Assembly: GCA_050949745.1 (NCBI GenBank)
Contig: JBMNGF010000010.1
Location: forward strand, 124,001-188,000
Direction: 5' to 3'
Length of the DNA stretch: 64,000 nucleotides
From: Syntrophaceticus sp050949745
GTDB taxonomy: Bacteria > Bacillota > DSM-12270 > Thermacetogeniales > Thermacetogeniaceae
In this document: positions 61,108 through 64,000 of the stretch, in pieces
Position numbering within the stretch: the stretch's first letter is position 1
How the letters are laid out: every line of letters starts with the position of its first letter
Made by a program: the position numbers and the translations under genes
Notes under the pieces: generated by a model
What the model was told of the DNA's origin: nothing
Databases searched by the model: none
The model's input: only the letters and a program-made list of their open reading frames with translations

Positions 61108-63777
61108 CTACCTGCCACAGCAGCGTTTATATTTTTTGCCGCTTCCGCATGGACAGGGATCATTTCTCCCCACTTTAGGGCCTACCCTTCTCGGTGTGCG
61201 CTCTGTTTCCTCACCACGATTTTCAACCACATGGCTCACTCTCTGCTCCTGCTCCTGGGGAACAAGGCGCACCTTGTAAAGATAGCGAACGACTTCTTCC
61301 TGAATAGTATCGATCATCTCTTGGAACATATTATAAGCTTCGAATTTATACTCGACTAATGGGTCCTTTTGGCCGTAAGCTCTCAACCCGATCCCTGTGC
61401 GCAGTTGATCCATAGCATCAAGGTGATCCATCCACTTGCTGTCGACAACCCTCAACAGTATGAAACGCTCTAGATCCCGCATGGTCTCAGAGCCTAATTC
61501 ATCTTCCCTGACCTGCCAGTGATCCAGCGCTTCATCTATCAACCGTTCTTGAATGTCTTCCCGGGAACCGAGTTCCTGCAGTTCACTGAGAGAAACCATT
61601 CCCTCTCTGAGAAAGCTTTGCTCCCCATACTTTATCAAACTCTCTAAATCCCATTCCTCAGGGTATTTCCCCTCTGCAGTATATAGCTCAACAGCAGAAC
61701 CAATAACACCGGTGATCATTTCCTGCAGAGACTCCTGCAGATCCTCTCCCATCAAAACCCGGCGTCGCTGACTATAGATAACCTCTCTCTGCTGGTTCAT
61801 CACATCATCATATTGCAAAACATTTTTACGCATCTCAAAGTTACGGTTTTCTACCTTTTTCTGTGCAGATTCAATAGATCGGGTTACCAACGGATGCTCT
61901 ACAGGGACGCTGTCATCCATCCCCAGTTTATCCATTACCCCAGAGATATTGTCTGAACCAAATAGACGCATGAGGTCATCTTCCAGGGAAACATAGAAAC
62001 GTGAAGAACCAGGATCACCCTGGCGTCCGGCACGGCCACGCAGCTGGTTGTCTATTCGCCTGCTCTCATGGCGTTCGGTGCCTATGATATGCAGGCCACC
62101 TAAAGCAACCACCTTCTCATGCTCTGCATCTGTTTCTTTTTTGAATTTATCTACTAAACGGCGGTATTCCTCACGAACAGACGCCACATCCTCAGATGAG
62201 GGACTGCCTAATTCAGAGGCTTCCGCTACCACCTCTGGAGCAATTCCCCTGAGCAGCAATTCCTCTTTAGCCAGGTGTTCAGGGTTACCCCCTAAAATAA
62301 TGTCAGTTCCACGTCCAGCCATATTGGTAGCTATCGTCACCATGCCAAGTCTGCCTGCTTGAGAAACAATTTTTGCTTCCTGTTCATGGAACTTAGCATT
62401 TAACACCTGATGGGGAATCCCCCGCTTCTTTAATATCTTACTTAATAACTCAGATTTCTCAATAGATATTGTACCAACCAGCACCGGCTGGCCAGTTTCA
62501 TGACATTGAACTATCTCTTCTACACTGGCCGCAAATTTTCCTTGCTCTGTTCGATAAATAGCATCAGGAAAGTCATGTCGAATCATGGGCCTATGAGTCG
62601 GAATCACTACCACATCCAAACCATATATTTTACGAAACTCCTCTTCCTCAGTGGCAGCGGTACCAGTCATACCAGCCAATTTACTGTACATACGGAAGTA
62701 ATTCTGGAAAGTAATCGTAGCCAGTGTCTGAGACTCTCGCTCGATCTTTACCCCTTCTTTGGCTTCAATGGCCTGGTGGAGTCCTTCGCTGAAACGCCTA
62801 CCAAACATAAGGCGCCCAGTAAACTCGTCAACAATAATAACCTGCCCATCCTTCACCACATAGTCTCTGTCACGTTTCATCAAAGCATGGGCACGCAGTC
62901 CTTGATAAACTTGATGCGCTAAATCTAAGTTTTCCTCATCTGATAGATTCTCAATGCCCAGGAGTTTTTCCGCTCTCCGGGTTCCCTCTTCGGTCAAAGC
63001 AACCGTGTGTAGCTTCTCATCCACCTGGTAATCGGTTTCCTTTTGCAGCTTAGGAATCACCTGCGCAACCCTATAATAAAGGTCAGTCGGTTTGTCCGCC
63101 TGTCCTGATATGATCAACGGAGTACGCGCCTCATCGATCAAAATACTGTCCACCTCATCGACAATAGCAAAGCTCAGATCACGCTGCACCATCTCAGATT
63201 TCCGCATAGACATATTGTCCCGTAAATAGTCAAAACCAAATTCATTGTTGGTGCCGTAAATAACATCTGCATTATAAGCAGCTCTACGCTCTTGTGCATC
63301 CAAACCGTGGACAATCAAACCAACATTGAGCCCGAGAAAACGGTAAACTCCACCCATCCATTCACTGTCCCGTTTTGCCAGATAGTCGTTTACAGTAATG
63401 ATATGCACCCCTTGACCGGATAAGGCGCTGAGGTAAGCGGGCATAGTAGCCACCAATGTCTTTCCTTCACCGGTTTTCATTTCGGCGATTCTCCCCTGAT
63501 GCAGGACTATACCACCCATCAGCTGTACATCATAGGGGCGCATGCCCAGCACTCTCCAGGAGGCCTCCCGAGCAACCGCAAAGGCTTCAGGAAGCAAGTC
63601 ATCGAGGGTTTCACCCTGAGCAAGGCGCTCCTTAAACTCTGAAGTTTTTGCCCGCAGAGCCTCATCGGACAAGACATTGATCTCCGGCTCAATGCCATTA
63701 ATTATATCAACAGTCTTTTGCAAGCGTCTGATGTCACGTGCATTATCATCGAATAAGTTTTTTATCGCATTCAACAT
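61108..63777 (-). CDS. secA: preprotein translocase ATPase SecA
   Basis: Motor of the Sec export pathway. ATG 63777 gives MLNAIKNLFDDNARDIRRLQ, the conserved start; an upstream frame adds 21 unconserved residues. 889 residues. NBD1 Walker A MKTGEGKTLVA, DEAD-like FAIVDEVDSILIDEARTPL, NBD2 LVGTISIEKSELLSKILKK, TNMAGRGTDIILGGNPEHL, HIIGTERHESRRIDNQLRGR, and the C-terminal SEC-C zinc motif CPCGSGKKYKRCCGR. Preceded by hpf and followed by prfB as in Bacillus. Confidence 0.97.
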   Translation of the reverse strand: MLNAIKNLFDDNARDIRRLQKTVDIINGIEPEINVLSDEALRAKTSEFKERLAQGETLDDLLPEAFAVAREASWRVLGMRPYDVQLMGGIVLHQGRIAEMKTGEGKTLVATMPAYLSALSGQGVHIITVNDYLAKRDSEWMGGVYRFLGLNVGLIVHGLDAQERRAAYNADVIYGTNNEFGFDYLRDNMSMRKSEMVQRDLSFAIVDEVDSILIDEARTPLIISGQADKPTDLYYRVAQVIPKLQKETDYQVDEKLHTVALTEEGTRRAEKLLGIENLSDEENLDLAHQVYQGLRAHALMKRDRDYVVKDGQVIIVDEFTGRLMFGRRFSEGLHQAIEAKEGVKIERESQTLATITFQNYFRMYSKLAGMTGTAATEEEEFRKIYGLDVVVIPTHRPMIRHDFPDAIYRTEQGKFAASVEEIVQCHETGQPVLVGTISIEKSELLSKILKKRGIPHQVLNAKFHEQEAKIVSQAGRLGMVTIATNMAGRGTDIILGGNPEHLAKEELLLRGIAPEVVAEASELGSPSSEDVASVREEYRRLVDKFKKETDAEHEKVVALGGLHIIGTERHESRRIDNQLRGRAGRQGDPGSSRFYVSLEDDLMRLFGSDNISGVMDKLGMDDSVPVEHPLVTRSIESAQKKVENRNFEMRKNVLQYDDVMNQQREVIYSQRRRVLMGEDLQESLQEMITGVIGSAVELYTAEGKYPEEWDLESLIKYGEQSFLREGMVSLSELQELGSREDIQERLIDEALDHWQVREDELGSETMRDLERFILLRVVDSKWMDHLDAMDQLRTGIGLRAYGQKDPLVEYKFEAYNMFQEMIDTIQEEVVRYLYKVRLVPQEQEQRVSHVVENRGEETERTPRRVGPKVGRNDPCPCGSGKKYKRCCGR

Positions 63778-63860
63778 CCTCAAAAACACCCTCTTTCTCC
63801 CAACCGCTTTTATTTTAACACCTACTACAGCTCCTGACAATACAATAAGACAATCAAACA

Positions 63861-63886
63861 GGGACCCTGCAAAGGGTCCCCGCTTA
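63861..63886 (-). terminator. intrinsic terminator of hpf
   Basis: Eight-bp stem GGGACCCT / AGGGTCCC with a 4-nt loop between hpf and secA; on the minus strand followed by TGTTTGATTG, a modest T tract. Confidence 0.6.
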
Positions 63887-63930
63887 ACTCTATCATAGGT
63901 CTAACATTTTGTGCCTAACACATTAAAGAC

Positions 63931-64000
63931 TTACACCTCTGGTTCAATAAGACCGTAATTTCCGTCCTTTCTCTTATAAAGGACATTAACTTGTTCTGTT
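63931..64000 (-). CDS. hpf: ribosome hibernation promoting factor, 3' end only
   Basis: The last codons on the minus strand read TEQVNVLYKRKDGNYGLIEP-EV then TAA at 63931. This is the conserved C-terminus of the long-form HPF (YvyD) that dimerises 70S ribosomes in stationary phase. The rest lies outside the window. Its place directly upstream of secA matches Firmicutes synteny. Confidence 0.85.
   Translation of the reverse strand, partial: TEQVNVLYKRKDGNYGLIEPEV

Overview
The window reads as the chromosome of an anaerobic, spore-former-type Firmicute of the class Clostridia. The evidence is gene order: hpf-secA-prfB-yitT-ftsE-ftsX-M23-ctpB-minJ-like, uvrB-uvrA-uvrC, rapZ-yvcK-whiA, rpoN, gap-pgk-tpiA-gpmI-eno-secG-rnr-smpB, nearly all on the minus strand, follows the backbone known from Bacillus and Clostridia. 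A K+-dependent type membrane pyrophosphatase and a molybdate-binding protein remnant fit an energy-limited anaerobe; a syntrophic or acetogenic relative of Thermacetogenium/Syntrophaceticus is a guess from memory, not shown here.

Layout. 0-2.6 kb: TrkA/TrkH potassium uptake (trkA frameshifted). 3.0-3.4 kb: tmRNA with terminator. 3.4-20 kb is an accessory block lying between ssrA and smpB, which are neighbours in many Firmicutes. It holds a molbindin pseudogene, then a 9.4 kb segment flanked by a perfect 22-bp direct repeat and bounded by inverted REP-like palindromes. That segment carries a RAYT (Y1) transposase, a group II intron and a two-component/ABC-permease/CARDB-like operon. After it come hppA and a rearranged hppA-nifS-nifU tandem duplication with a REP-derived array at the breakpoint. 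20-29 kb: smpB, rnr, secG and a complete lower-glycolysis operon. 29.5-37.6 kb: rpoN, whiA, yvcK, rapZ, glucokinase, pgi, a HAD phosphatase. 38-44.8 kb: uvrC, uvrA, uvrB. 45.1-46.8 kb: an IS1182-like element inserted inside a REP core. 47-64 kb: DUF421/DUF4363 pair, a degenerate P-loop protein, the MinJ-like/CtpB/FtsEX/M23 division-sporulation cluster, split transketolase, YitT, prfB with its programmed frameshift, an HD-GGDEF protein, secA and the 3' end of hpf.

Two dispersed repeat families dominate the intergenic space. The first is a 25-40 bp palindrome with a constant core close to GGGGACGGTTCC but several different, mutually complementary arm sequences (about 16 copies); it flanks the RAYT gene, is hit by the IS element, abuts the group II intron and sits at the duplication breakpoint. 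The second (M-repeat, about 160 bp) starts at stop codons of several genes and forms composites with the first. Their interplay is the most interesting feature of the window.

Twelve one-base insertions break trkA, rpoN, yvcK, rapZ, uvrA and uvrB. None of the six genes shows a one-base deletion. This could be sequencing/assembly error or real decay and cannot be decided from the sequence alone. A candidate free-standing non-coding RNA of about 160 nt with its own promoter and terminator lies at about 52.0 kb.
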